Part shown: piece by piece, positions 27,335 through 35,411 of the stretch
How the letters are laid out: each line of letters begins with the position of its first letter
Numbering within the stretch: position 1 is the first letter of the stretch
NCBI RefSeq assembly: GCF_004217185.1
Contig: NZ_SHKL01000001.1
Span: 428,501-492,500 of the forward strand
Reading direction: 5' to 3'
Source of the DNA: Pseudonocardia sediminis
GTDB lineage: Bacteria > Actinomycetota > Actinomycetes > Mycobacteriales > Pseudonocardiaceae
Length of the DNA stretch: 64,000 nt
Made by a program: the position numbers and the translations under genes
The notes under the pieces: model-generated
The model's input: only the letters and a program-made list of their open reading frames with translations
What the model was told of the DNA's origin: nothing
The model's database searches: none

Positions 27335-27340
27335 ACGCTA
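27335..27340 (-). promoter_or_regulatory. -10 box TAGCGT upstream of lmeA-type gene
   Basis: TAGCGT on the minus strand, about 33 bp before GTG 27302. It fits TANNNT with a short leader carrying GGAGG. Confidence 0.35.
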
Positions 27341-27441
27341 GAGAACCGGGGTCGGCGCGCCGCAGGCGGGGAGCGGTGGATCGATTCACTTTCCGTCAGT
27401 GACGTGAACCGCGAAGCGCAGACCGCGGGATGTCGACGGGG

Positions 27442-27447
27442 TATCGT
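27442..27447 (+). promoter_or_regulatory. -10 box TATCGT upstream of glnR
   Basis: TATCGT lies 24 bp before ATG 27471, leaving room for the GAGAGGAGG ribosome binding site. Confidence 0.35.
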
Positions 27448-27470
27448 CCGCGTATCGAGAGGAGGCGGTC

Positions 27471-28271
27471 ATGGAACTGCTCCTGCTGACGACCGCTCCG
27501 GACGCCGCCACGGTGCTCCCGGCCCTGGCGTTGCTACCGCACGGTGTTCGCACCGCGGCCCCCGAGGTCGCCGCACTGCTGGACGCCGGCCCGCACGACG
27601 CCGTCCTGGTCGACGCCCGCACCGACCTGGTGGCCGCGCGCAGCCTGTGCCGCCTGCTCGGCAGCACCGGCACCGACATCCCGGTGGTCGCCGTGCTGAA
27701 CGAGGGCGGCCTGGTCGCCGTCTCCGGTGAGTGGGTGGTGGACGAGATCCTGCTCCCCGGCACCGGTCCCGCCGAGGTCGACGCCCGGCTGCGGCTGCTG
27801 CGCTCGCGTCCCGGCAACGAGGCGAACTCCGCCGGTGGCGCGCTCGTGCTCGGCGAGCTGGTGATCGACGAGGCGACGTACTCCGCGCGGTTGCGCGGGC
27901 GTCTGCTCGAGCTCACCTACAAGGAGTTCGAGCTGCTCAAGTACCTCGCGCAGCACGCCGGACGGGTGTTCACCCGGGCCCAGCTGCTGCAGGAGGTCTG
28001 GGGCTACGACTTCTTCGGTGGCACCCGCACGGTCGACGTGCACGTACGGCGTCTGCGCGCCAAGCTCGGCGGCGAGTACGAGCAGATGATCGGCACCGTG
28101 CGCAACGTCGGGTACAAGTTCGTCCGGCCCGCCCGCAACGGTCTCACCGCACCGCCCGACCTGGAGCCCGAACCCGCCCCCGGCGGAGAGGCCCCGGCCG
28201 AGTTCGCCCGCAACGGTAACGGCGACGCCGGACGTAACGGCGAGGCCGTGCCACTGCCCGGACCGCGCTGA
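27471..28271 (+). CDS. glnR: GlnR-like OmpR-family nitrogen regulator
   Basis: A 266-residue regulator. The N-terminal receiver-like domain (1-115) opens with [25 protein letters not shown] and has only D48 (VLVDAR) from the usual acidic pocket, the mark of GlnR orphan regulators. The winged helix (128-222) includes [38 protein letters not shown] and [10 protein letters not shown]. The C-terminal 45 residues are Pro/Gly-rich. GlnR controls nitrogen assimilation in actinomycetes, and its place before mshD matches Rv0818. ATG 27471 has GAGGAGG eight bases upstream. No kinase gene is adjacent. Confidence 0.85.
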   Translation: MELLLLTTAPDAATVLPALALLPHGVRTAAPEVAALLDAGPHDAVLVDARTDLVAARSLCRLLGSTGTDIPVVAVLNEGGLVAVSGEWVVDEILLPGTGPAEVDARLRLLRSRPGNEANSAGGALVLGELVIDEATYSARLRGRLLELTYKEFELLKYLAQHAGRVFTRAQLLQEVWGYDFFGGTRTVDVHVRRLRAKLGGEYEQMIGTVRNVGYKFVRPARNGLTAPPDLEPEPAPGGEAPAEFARNGNGDAGRNGEAVPLPGPR

Positions 28272-28331
28272 CCCGCACCGCACCGACGCGTCCGGTCACC
28301 CGGCCGTGGTGGGCCCGTGCCCGCCCGGCGT

Positions 28332-28337
28332 TAGGGT
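28332..28337 (+). promoter_or_regulatory. -10 box TAGGGT of leaderless mshD
   Basis: TAGGGT, seven bases, then GTG 28345. It decides the mshD start. Confidence 0.5.
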
Positions 28338-28344
28338 CTCCGGC

Positions 28345-29265
28345 GTGACTCCGCGTGTGCTGCCCGAGCTGGACCGGGACACGGTCCGTGCCGTCGCCGA
28401 CCTGCTGGCGGTCGCGACCGCCGCTGACGGTGCCGAGCCGTTCTCCGAGCAGTTCCTGCTCAACCTGCGCGGGTCCGGCGCCCGCGACGGCCTGAGCCAC
28501 GTCGTGGCCGACGGCCCCGACGGTGCGATCGCCGGCTACGCCCAGCTCGACGACGGCTACGCCGAACTCGTCGTCCACCCGGAGCGTCGCCGCGGCGGTG
28601 TCGGCACCGCACTCGTCGAGGCGCTCGAGGGACTCGTCCCCGGCGATGGGAGCGGCGACGAGGCCCGCCCCCCGCGGATCTGGGCCCACGGCGACCTCCC
28701 GGCCGCGGCCGGGCTGGCCGAAGGCAGGGGCTACCGCCGCGACCGTGTGCTCTGGCAGATGCGGCGCCCCCTGAGGTCCGACGGCGCCGAGCCGCTGCCC
28801 GAGGTGCACCTGCCCGACGGCGTCACGCTCCGCTCGTTCGTCCCCGGCCGCGACGACGACGAGTTCCTCCGCGTCAACAACGCCGCGTTCGACTGGCACC
28901 CGGAGCAGGGCGGCTGGAGTCACCACGAGCTCGACGAGCGCGCCGGCGAGGCGTGGTTCGACCCGTCCGGGTTCCTGCTCGCGCTGGACAACTCAGGCCG
29001 CCTGCTCGGCTACCACTGGACCAAGGTGCACCCCGCGACGGACGACGAGCCGGCGCTCGGCGAGGTCTACGTCCTCGGCGTCGACCCGGCCGCCCACGGC
29101 CGCGGCCTGGGCCGGGTGCTGACCCTGGCCGGTCTGCATCACTTGCGCGACAACGGTCTGGACACGGTGCTGCTCTACGTCGAGGCGGACAACGGACCGG
29201 CCGTCAGGGTCTACGAGCGGCTCGGTTTCACGGTCTACGCGGCGGACGTCAACTACGCCCGCTGA
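28345..29265 (+). CDS. mshD: Mycothiol synthase
   Basis: A 306-residue MshD that acetylates Cys-GlcN-Ins with acetyl-CoA to finish mycothiol, the actinobacterial low-molecular-weight thiol. Two GNAT folds are visible. The N-terminal one has RRRGGVGTALVEAL near 86-100. The active C-terminal one has VYVLGVDPAAHGRGLGRVLTLAGLHHL near 243-269 and ends LYVEADNGPAVRVYERLGFTVY. FRVNNAAFDWHPEQGGW is typical of MshD. GTG 28345 is set by the TAGGGT box. Next to sseA-type genes it completes a thiol/sulfur neighbourhood. Confidence 0.93.
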   Translation: MTPRVLPELDRDTVRAVADLLAVATAADGAEPFSEQFLLNLRGSGARDGLSHVVADGPDGAIAGYAQLDDGYAELVVHPERRRGGVGTALVEALEGLVPGDGSGDEARPPRIWAHGDLPAAAGLAEGRGYRRDRVLWQMRRPLRSDGAEPLPEVHLPDGVTLRSFVPGRDDDEFLRVNNAAFDWHPEQGGWSHHELDERAGEAWFDPSGFLLALDNSGRLLGYHWTKVHPATDDEPALGEVYVLGVDPAAHGRGLGRVLTLAGLHHLRDNGLDTVLLYVEADNGPAVRVYERLGFTVYAADVNYAR

Positions 29266-29379
29266 GCGTGGCCGATCGGGGTCCGTCGGGCGGGCGTTAC
29301 ACCCGGAGGGTCGCGAAACCGCATCGACTTCGTGACTCCCCGTCGACGCTGTGACCCACGCGTCCTCGTCCGGTGGCCT

Positions 29380-29401
29380 GTTCATGCTGCGTTCATCCGG
29401 C
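29380..29401 (+). promoter_or_regulatory. PHO box upstream of pstS
   Basis: GTTCATGCTGC followed directly by GTTCATCCGGC: two 11-bp direct repeats with GTTCA cores, the PhoP-binding pattern of actinomycetes. A -10 box TAGCGT follows 27 bp later at 29429-29434, and pstS starts at 29507. PhoP control under phosphate limitation is a confident inference. Confidence 0.75.
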
Positions 29402-29428
29402 AGGCCCGCTGCGTCCATTCCTCGCACT

Positions 29429-29434
29429 TAGCGT
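29429..29434 (+). promoter_or_regulatory. -10 box TAGCGT of pstS
   Basis: TAGCGT lies 27 bp after the PHO box and 72 bp before the pstS start, which has its own ribosome binding site (GGAGGAA). Confidence 0.45.
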
Positions 29435-29506
29435 TCCGCCCGAAGCGGTCACCCCGAACCGCACGAGTCCGGCTCCCGCCGAACCACGATCACGGAGGAA
29501 CCTGCA

Positions 29507-30619
29507 GTGAAGACCAAGCGGCGCGCGCCCCGGGCGCGACTCGCGGCCATCGGTGTCGCGACGAGCTGTGCCCTGTTCCTCGCCGGATGTGGTGCGGCGA
29601 ACGAGGGCGGCGGCAGCTCCGAGGGTGGCTCCGGCGTCTCCGGCACCATCTCCGGTGCGGGCGCGAGCTCCCAGCAGGCGGCCATGCAGGCCTGGATCGC
29701 CGGCTTCACGGGCGCCAACTCCGGCGCGACCGTCAACTACGACCCGGTGGGCTCGGGTGGCGGCCGGACCCAGTTCATCCAGGGTGGGCAGATCGCGTTC
29801 GCCGGTTCGGACGCCTACCTCAAGGACGAGCAGCTGACCCAGGCCCGCACGCGCTGCGGCGGCCAGGTCATCGAGGTCCCGAACTACGTCTCGCCGATCG
29901 CCGTGATCTACAAGCTCGACGGGGTGCAGAACCTCAACCTGTCGCCGGCCACCGCCGCGGGGCTGTTCAAGGGGCAGATCAAGACGTGGAACGACCCGAA
30001 GGTCGCCGCGGACAACCCCGGTGTGGCGCTGCCGGCCACCGCGGTCTCCCCGGTGCACCGCTCGGATGAGTCGGGCACCACGGAGAACTTCACCGACTTC
30101 CTGAACAAGGCCGCCCCGAGCGTCTGGACCGACGAGGGCGACGGCGAGTGGCCGAAGACGGTCGCGGGCGGCGAGGCGGCGCAGGGCACCTCCGGTGTCG
30201 TCGGCGCGGTCGGCCAGGGCAACGGCACCATCGGCTACGCCGACGCCAGCCAGGCCGGTCAGCTCGGCAAGGCCAACCTCAAGCTCGGCACCCAGAACGT
30301 GGCCCCGACGGCCGAGGCCGCGGCCAAGATCCTCGAGGAGTCGAAGCGCGTCGAGGGGCAGGGCCCGACCTCGTTCGCCTACGAGCTCAACCGCACCTCG
30401 ACCGCCGGCGCCTACCCGGCCGTGCTGGTGTCCTACCTGATCGCCTGCCCGCAGTACCCGGACCAGGCCCAGGCCGACACGGTCAAGGCGTTCCTGAACT
30501 ACGTCGTCAGCGACCAGGGTCAGCAGGCTGCCGCACAGGCCGCCGGCTCCGCCCCGCTCTCGGCGACCCTGCGCGGCCAGATCACCCCGGTGATCGACCA
30601 GATCAAGGTCGGCGGCTGA
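29507..30619 (+). CDS. pstS: Phosphate-binding lipoprotein of the Pst transporter
   Basis: A 370-residue lipoprotein that captures phosphate outside the membrane. LFLAGC gives a lipobox with C28 as lipidated residue. ISGAGASSQQAAMQAW is the family phosphate loop. DPVGSGGGRTQFIQG and VHRSDESGTTENFTDFL are the other anion-binding segments. GTG 29507 follows GGAGG by eight bases. It is the first gene of pstS-pstC-pstA-pstB, under a PHO box, and is separated from pstC by a strong 15-bp hairpin that may favour pstS over the permease genes. Confidence 0.95.
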   Translation: MKTKRRAPRARLAAIGVATSCALFLAGCGAANEGGGSSEGGSGVSGTISGAGASSQQAAMQAWIAGFTGANSGATVNYDPVGSGGGRTQFIQGGQIAFAGSDAYLKDEQLTQARTRCGGQVIEVPNYVSPIAVIYKLDGVQNLNLSPATAAGLFKGQIKTWNDPKVAADNPGVALPATAVSPVHRSDESGTTENFTDFLNKAAPSVWTDEGDGEWPKTVAGGEAAQGTSGVVGAVGQGNGTIGYADASQAGQLGKANLKLGTQNVAPTAEAAAKILEESKRVEGQGPTSFAYELNRTSTAGAYPAVLVSYLIACPQYPDQAQADTVKAFLNYVVSDQGQQAAAQAAGSAPLSATLRGQITPVIDQIKVGG

Positions 30620-30662
30620 CGGACGACCCGGTCACCGACCGAGTCGAACATCATCTAGCCAC

Positions 30663-30705
30663 GAGCCCCGGGCGGTGTTCATCATGAACGCACCGCCCGG
30701 GGCTC
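30663..30705 (+). terminator. Strong hairpin between pstS and pstC
   Basis: A 15-bp perfect stem: GAGCCCCGGGCGGTG at 30663-30677 and its complement at 30691-30705. The 13-nt loop holds TTCAT-C-ATGAA, which can pair further. It could act as a partial terminator or as a 3' stabiliser of pstS mRNA. Confidence 0.6.
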
Positions 30706-30754
30706 CCCGGCGAAGTCCCCTGCCCAGCGCACGTCCGCAACTCCAGGGATCACT

Positions 30755-31699
30755 GTGACCACAACGGAAGTCAAGCCCGAGCCGTCGCCGGCCAAGCCGG
30801 TCACGCAGCTCGGCGACCGCATCTTCGCCGGTTCGGCGAAGGGCGCGGGAATCCTGATCCTGATCGTCCTGGCCGGGGTCGCCGCGTTCCTGCTCGCCGA
30901 GTCGCTCCCGGCGATCACCGACTCGGGCGAAGAGCTGCCGCAGGGGCTCACCGCCTACATCGCACCGCTGATCTTCGGCACGATCGTCAGTGCCGTCATC
31001 GCCCTGGTGATCGCCACGCCGCTCGCGGTGGCGGTGGCCCTGTTCATCAGCCACTACGCGCCCCGGCGGCTGGCCCAGACCCTCAGCTACGTCGTGGACC
31101 TGCTCGCCGCGGTGCCCTCGATCGTCTACGGGTTGTGGGGGATCGGGGTACTGGCCCCGGCCACCGTCGGACTGCTGGGGTGGCTCAACACCTACCTCGG
31201 CTGGATCCCGCTGTTCGCCGGCCCGCCGTCGGTGACCGGCCGCACGATGCTCGTCGTCGGGGTGGTGCTGGCAGTGATGATCCTGCCGATCATCACCGCG
31301 GTCGCACGTGAGGTCTTCCTGCAGGCACCGAAGCTGCACGAGGAGGCCGCGCTGGCCCTCGGGGCGACCCGCTGGGAGATGATCCGTCTCGCGGTCCTGC
31401 CGTTCGGGCGGTCCGGGATCATCTCCGGTGCGATGCTCGGCCTGGGCCGCGCCCTGGGCGAGACGATGGCGGTCGCGATCGTGCTCTCCGGCACCGGCGT
31501 CGTCACCTTCAACCTGATCAGCTCCGAGAACCCGCTGACGATCGCGGGCAACATCGCACTCCAGTTCCCCGAGGCGTCCGGGATCACCGTGAACGTGCTC
31601 ATCGCCTCCGGCCTGGTGCTGTTCGTGATCACCCTCCTGGTCAACATGCTCGCCCGCTACATCGTCGAGCGCCGCCGCGACTTCTCCGGAGCGAACTGA
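30755..31699 (+). CDS. pstC: Phosphate ABC transporter permease PstC
   Basis: A 314-residue membrane subunit of the Pst importer. Six hydrophobic segments are visible, from ILILIVLAGVAAFLLAE near 34 to the last near 285. The EAA-type loop LHEEAALALGATRWEMIRLAVLP near 190-212 contacts the ATPase. The GTG start at 30755 is the first plausible start after the hairpin. It is followed one base later by pstA. Confidence 0.94.
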   Translation: MTTTEVKPEPSPAKPVTQLGDRIFAGSAKGAGILILIVLAGVAAFLLAESLPAITDSGEELPQGLTAYIAPLIFGTIVSAVIALVIATPLAVAVALFISHYAPRRLAQTLSYVVDLLAAVPSIVYGLWGIGVLAPATVGLLGWLNTYLGWIPLFAGPPSVTGRTMLVVGVVLAVMILPIITAVAREVFLQAPKLHEEAALALGATRWEMIRLAVLPFGRSGIISGAMLGLGRALGETMAVAIVLSGTGVVTFNLISSENPLTIAGNIALQFPEASGITVNVLIASGLVLFVITLLVNMLARYIVERRRDFSGAN

Positions 31700-31700
31700 G

Positions 31701-32810
31701 ATGTCCACCGGAACCGAACGCAACAAGACCGAGGACCAGACCGTGACCGGCACCCTGGACACCCCCGTCACGACGGAGTCGCTGCCGAAGGTCCGTGGCA
31801 GCCTGCCCCGCTGGGCGACGGCCGCCATCCTGGCCGGTTCGCTGGTGGTGGTCGGCGCCGTCCTCGCCGCGACCGGGTTCAGCGTCGGGCTGTGGATCGT
31901 CCTGTCCGCGGTGCTCTTCGCCGTGGTCACCTACGTCACGTCGCGGGTCGTCGAGGGCCGCCGCAAGGCCGTGGACCGGCTGGTCACCGTCCTGGTGACC
32001 GGCGCCTTCCTACTCGCCATGATCCCCCTGGTCTCGGTGCTCTTCACCGTGATCTCGCAGGGCTGGGCGCGGTTCGACCCCCAGTTCTTCAACAGCTCGA
32101 TGCGGGGCGTGGTCGGCGAGGGCGGCGGTGCGCTGCACGCCATCCAGGGCACGCTGATCATCACCGCGCTGGCCGCGGTGCTGTCGATCCCGGTCGGCGC
32201 CCTGACCGCGGTGTACCTGGTGGAGTACGGCAACAACTCCCGGCTCGCCCGGGCGATCACGTTCTTCGTCGACGTGATGACGGGTATCCCGTCGATCGTC
32301 GCCGGTCTGTTCGCCTACGCCCTGTTCGCGCTGATCCTCGGTCCCGGTGTGCGTCTGGGCATCGTCGGTGCCGTCGCGCTGACCGTGCTGATGATCCCGA
32401 TCGTCGTGCGGGCGACCGAGGAGATGCTCAAGATCGTCCCGAACGAGCTGCGCGAGGCCTCCTACGCGCTCGGGGTGCCGAAGTGGCGCACGATCCTCAA
32501 GGTCGTCATCCCGACGACGGCCGGCGGCATCGCCACCGGCATCATGCTCGCCATCGCCCGGGTGATCGGCGAGACGGCGCCGTTGCTGGTCACCGTCGGT
32601 ACCGCGCTGGGCGTGAACCTCAACCCGTTCGACGGCCGCATGGCGACCCTGCCGGTGTTCGCCTACTACTCCTACGCCGTTCCCGGCGTCCCCCGCGAGC
32701 CGTTCATCGACCGCGCATGGACCGCAGCCCTGGTGCTCATGCTGATCGTGATGGTGCTCAACATCGTCGCCCGGCTCATCTCCCGCGTGTTCGCCCCGAA
32801 GACCCGATAG
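31701..32810 (+). CDS. pstA: Phosphate ABC transporter permease PstA
   Basis: A 369-residue partner permease. Residues 1-35 are hydrophilic, then two extra hydrophobic helices near 38-75 precede the core, as in other actinobacterial PstA proteins. The core six helices begin at [20 protein letters not shown]. The EAA loop is [22 protein letters not shown] near 250-271. ATG 31701 lies one base after the pstC stop, with a ribosome binding site inside pstC. The partners are PstC, PstB and PstS. Confidence 0.94.
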   Translation: MSTGTERNKTEDQTVTGTLDTPVTTESLPKVRGSLPRWATAAILAGSLVVVGAVLAATGFSVGLWIVLSAVLFAVVTYVTSRVVEGRRKAVDRLVTVLVTGAFLLAMIPLVSVLFTVISQGWARFDPQFFNSSMRGVVGEGGGALHAIQGTLIITALAAVLSIPVGALTAVYLVEYGNNSRLARAITFFVDVMTGIPSIVAGLFAYALFALILGPGVRLGIVGAVALTVLMIPIVVRATEEMLKIVPNELREASYALGVPKWRTILKVVIPTTAGGIATGIMLAIARVIGETAPLLVTVGTALGVNLNPFDGRMATLPVFAYYSYAVPGVPREPFIDRAWTAALVLMLIVMVLNIVARLISRVFAPKTR

Positions 32811-32818
32811 GACAAACC

Positions 32819-33598
32819 ATGGGCAAGAGCATCGACGCCAAGAACCTGAACATCTACTACAGCGCGTTCCTCGCGGTCGAGGGCGTCGACATGAGGATCC
32901 AGCCGAAGACGGTCACGGCGCTGATCGGCCCGTCCGGCTGCGGCAAGTCGACGTTCCTGCGTTCCATCAACCGGATGCACGAGAACATCCCGGGTGCCCG
33001 GGTCGAGGGCCGCCTCGAGCTCGACGGCCAGGACCTCTACGGTCCCGGTGTCGACCCGGTGGGCGTGCGCCGTCAGATCGGCATGGTGTTCCAGCGTCCG
33101 AACCCGTTCCCCACGATGTCGATCTACGACAACGTGATCGCCGGGATGAAGCTGAACAACAAGAAGGCCAGCAAGGGCGAGTTCGACGACACCGTCGAGC
33201 GCTCGTTGCGCGGCGCGAACCTCTGGAACGAGGTCAAGGACCGTCTGGAGAAGCCCGGCTCGGGTCTGTCCGGCGGCCAGCAGCAGCGTCTGTGCATCGC
33301 CCGGGCGATCGCGGTGCAGCCCGACGTCCTGCTGATGGACGAGCCGTGCTCCGCGCTGGACCCGATCTCTACGCTCGCGATCGAGGATCTGATCAACGAG
33401 CTCAAGAACGAGTACACGATCGTGATCGTGACCCACAACATGCAGCAGGCCGCGCGGGTCAGCGACTTCACCGGCTTCTTCAACATCGAGGGCACCGGCA
33501 AGCCCGGCAAGCTCGTCGAGATGGACGAGACGAAGACGATCTTCTCGCAGCCGAAGCAGAAGGCGACCGAGGACTACGTGTCCGGCCGCTTCGGCTGA
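32819..33598 (+). CDS. pstB: Phosphate ABC transporter ATPase PstB
   Basis: A 259-residue ATPase (PhoT in mycobacteria). Walker A is GPSGCGKST (37-45). The Q-loop is [10 protein letters not shown], the signature LSGGQQQR near 150, Walker [13 protein letters not shown] near 171, and the switch histidine is in VTHNM. The C-terminal [26 protein letters not shown] is the PstB tail. ATG 32819 lies eight bases after the pstA stop. It ends at a strong bidirectional hairpin shared with the convergent phoU. Confidence 0.95.
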   Translation: MGKSIDAKNLNIYYSAFLAVEGVDMRIQPKTVTALIGPSGCGKSTFLRSINRMHENIPGARVEGRLELDGQDLYGPGVDPVGVRRQIGMVFQRPNPFPTMSIYDNVIAGMKLNNKKASKGEFDDTVERSLRGANLWNEVKDRLEKPGSGLSGGQQQRLCIARAIAVQPDVLLMDEPCSALDPISTLAIEDLINELKNEYTIVIVTHNMQQAARVSDFTGFFNIEGTGKPGKLVEMDETKTIFSQPKQKATEDYVSGRFG

Positions 33599-33618
33599 TC
33601 CCCGCCCGCACCGCCACC

Positions 33619-33656
33619 GGAGCCGGGCACCCTAGATCGACAGGGTGCTCGGCTCC
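33619..33656. terminator. Bidirectional terminator between pstB and phoU
   Basis: A 15-bp stem (33619-33633 with 33642-33656, one G-U pair) with an 8-nt loop. It lies at the convergent ends of pstB and phoU and covers the last codons of phoU. Confidence 0.65.
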
Positions 33657-34291
33657 TGGCCGGTCACGGCGTAGATGACCCGCTGGGCCAGGCTCTTGGC
33701 CTGGTCGGCGTAGCGCTCGTGGAACCGGGCGAGCAGCGCGGTGTCCACCGCGGCGGGCACACCCTCGGTCCAGGTGTCGCCGAACATCAGGGTGAAGACG
33801 TCGCGGTGCAGGTCGTTCACGCGCGCGTCGTCGGTCCCCAGCTCGGTGGCCAGGACGACATTACGGCTGGTCAGCACCGTGACGGCCTTGTCGCCCATGG
33901 CCGAGACGAGGCCCCCGTACTCCTGGAACAGCGGCCGGGCCTGCTCGGGCACCGCCGGCTCCGGAGCATGACGGGCCGCGGTCTCCGCGATGTGCCGGGC
34001 CAGGTCGCCCATCCGCTCGAGGTGGTGCGCGGCCTGGATCGCCGTGACGCAGGAGCGCAGCGGTCCCACCACCGGCGCGTGGATGTTGATCGTCTCGACG
34101 GCGAGCAGCTCGATCCGTGAGCGCAGGTCGTCGATCACCGGATCGTGGGAGACGACCTGTTCGGCCAGCCGGCCACGTCCCTCGAGCAGGGCGGTGGACG
34201 CACGGCGGAACGCGACGGCGACCTCGGGGCCCATCTCGTCGAGCAGTCTCTGGATCTGCGCCAGGTTGTCGTCCAGAGTCTCCCTGCGCAT
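33632..34291 (-). CDS. phoU: PhoU-family phosphate signalling protein, first copy
   Basis: A 219-residue, all-helical PhoU with two three-helix repeats. ELLAVETINIHAPVVGPLRSCVTAIQAAHHLERMGDLARHIAET near 55-98 is the first metal-binding motif block, and RVNDLHRDVF and RFHERYADQAKSLAQRVIYAVTG the second. PhoU links the Pst transporter to the PhoR sensor and mutes the Pho response when phosphate is ample. The ATG at 34291 lies seven bases after TAGTGT and the gene has its own PHO box on the minus strand. A second copy is 0.4 kb away. Confidence 0.92.
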   Translation of the reverse strand: MRRETLDDNLAQIQRLLDEMGPEVAVAFRRASTALLEGRGRLAEQVVSHDPVIDDLRSRIELLAVETINIHAPVVGPLRSCVTAIQAAHHLERMGDLARHIAETAARHAPEPAVPEQARPLFQEYGGLVSAMGDKAVTVLTSRNVVLATELGTDDARVNDLHRDVFTLMFGDTWTEGVPAAVDTALLARFHERYADQAKSLAQRVIYAVTGQEPSTLSI

Positions 34292-34298
34292 GCCGCAG

Positions 34299-34304
34299 AC
34301 ACTA
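34299..34304 (-). promoter_or_regulatory. -10 box TAGTGT of leaderless phoU
   Basis: TAGTGT on the minus strand, seven bases before ATG 34291 and 29 bp after the PHO box. Confidence 0.5.
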
Positions 34305-34333
34305 GTTCGCGCGGGACCGGGGAGTCCGCCGGA

Positions 34334-34355
34334 GACGGGTGAACGGTCCGTGAAC
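34334..34355 (-). promoter_or_regulatory. PHO box upstream of phoU
   Basis: On the minus strand GTTCACGGACC and GTTCACCCGTC are adjacent 11-bp direct repeats with GTTCA cores. Spacing to the -10 box (29 bp) nearly equals that at pstS (27 bp). PhoP binding is inferred. Confidence 0.7.
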
Positions 34356-34389
34356 GGGCGACGTCGGGTGCACGTCGATGCGCTGCGTC

Positions 34390-34596
34390 CTACGCGGCGT
34401 CGCGGACGCCGAGACGCAGGTCGACACGGAAGCGGTGGACCCGGCCGAGCACGTTGCTGCGCACCCCGGTGACCTCGAACCACTCCAGGGACTCGGCGGA
34501 GCCGGTCGCACGGCACATGCCGTCGCGGATGGCCGCCTCCACGCTCTCGTCAGAGGTCCCGACGATCTCGGTGACGTGACACCCCGCCTGGTTCAT
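34390..34596 (-). CDS. Dodecin family protein, first copy
   Basis: A 68-residue dodecin, a dodecameric flavin (or CoA) store. VTEIVGTSDESVEAAIRDGMCRAT is the family strand-helix, followed by LEWFEVTGVRSNVLGRVHRFRVDLRLGV. W34 in the SLEWFEV segment is the aromatic that stacks on flavin. The ATG at 34596 (NQAGCHVTEIV) was chosen over a Pro/Gly-rich upstream frame. It lies between the two phoU genes. A second dodecin is at 62.5 kb. Confidence 0.85.
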   Translation of the reverse strand: MNQAGCHVTEIVGTSDESVEAAIRDGMCRATGSAESLEWFEVTGVRSNVLGRVHRFRVDLRLGVRDAA

Positions 34597-34663
34597 GTCG
34601 GCAGGGTGCCCACCGGTCGTGCCGGGCAAACCCGGCACGTGGTTCGTTCGGCGGCAGGCGTAC

Positions 34664-35320
34664 TCAGACGGTGAGCGGCCCCGGCATCTGTCCGGTGACG
34701 ACGTACACGATCCGGCGAGCGACGGCGACGGCGTGGTCGGCGTAGCGCTCGTAGAAGCGGGCCAGCAGGGCCACGTCGACCGCGGCGGAGACGCCGTGGT
34801 TCCAGTTGCGGTCCATCAGCACGGTGAACATGTGCTTGTGCAGGTCGTCCATCGCGTCGTCGTCGGACTCGAGCTGGGCGGCGGCGTGCAGGTCCCGGCT
34901 GCGGATGACCTGGCCGGCCTTCTCGGCCAGCCGGACCCCGACCTGGCCCATCTCGGCGAAGTACGGCTTGATCTCGTCCGGCACCACCGACTGCGGGTGG
35001 CGGCGGCGGGCGGCCTGCGCGACGTGCAGGGCGAGGTCGCCCATCCGCTCGATGTCCCCGGCGCCGTGGATGGCGGCGACGACGATCCGCAGGTCGGTGG
35101 CCACGGGGGCCTGCAGGGCGAGCAGCCCGAACGCGCGGTGCTCGGCGGCGGCGCGGACGTCGTCGATCCCGGTGTCCTCGGAGATGACCTCCTCGGCGAG
35201 CTGCAGGTCCACCTCGAGCAGCGAGCGGGTGGCCTTCTCCATCGCACGCGCGACGTCCTCGCACATCCCTGCCAGTCCGGAGGCGAGGTCGTCGAGCTGG
35301 TCCTGGTAAGCGTCGCGCAT
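34664..35320 (-). CDS. phoU: PhoU-family phosphate signalling protein, second copy
   Basis: A 218-residue PhoU paralogue, like the PhoY1/PhoY2 pair of mycobacteria. FGLLALQAPVATDLRIVVAAIHGAGDIERMGDLALHVAQAARRR near 56-99 and LLARFYERYADHAVAVARRIVYVVTGQ near the end are the two repeats. TAAGCT seven bases before ATG 35320 makes it leaderless. No PHO box is seen, so unlike the first copy it may be constitutive. Two PhoU proteins might split signalling between PhoR and persister-type metabolic effects, as inferred from mycobacteria. Confidence 0.9.
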   Translation of the reverse strand: MRDAYQDQLDDLASGLAGMCEDVARAMEKATRSLLEVDLQLAEEVISEDTGIDDVRAAAEHRAFGLLALQAPVATDLRIVVAAIHGAGDIERMGDLALHVAQAARRRHPQSVVPDEIKPYFAEMGQVGVRLAEKAGQVIRSRDLHAAAQLESDDDAMDDLHKHMFTVLMDRNWNHGVSAAVDVALLARFYERYADHAVAVARRIVYVVTGQMPGPLTV

Positions 35321-35327
35321 GGCTGCG

Positions 35328-35333
35328 AGCTTA
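35328..35333 (-). promoter_or_regulatory. -10 box TAAGCT of leaderless second phoU
   Basis: TAAGCT on the minus strand followed by seven bases and ATG 35320. Confidence 0.45.
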
Positions 35334-35411
35334 AAGGTGGGGCGCCCGGTTCTCATCAGTAGCAGGTGAATCCGGCATGAACGGTCGGTGCCGAACCCGC
35401 TCTTGGGCGGC

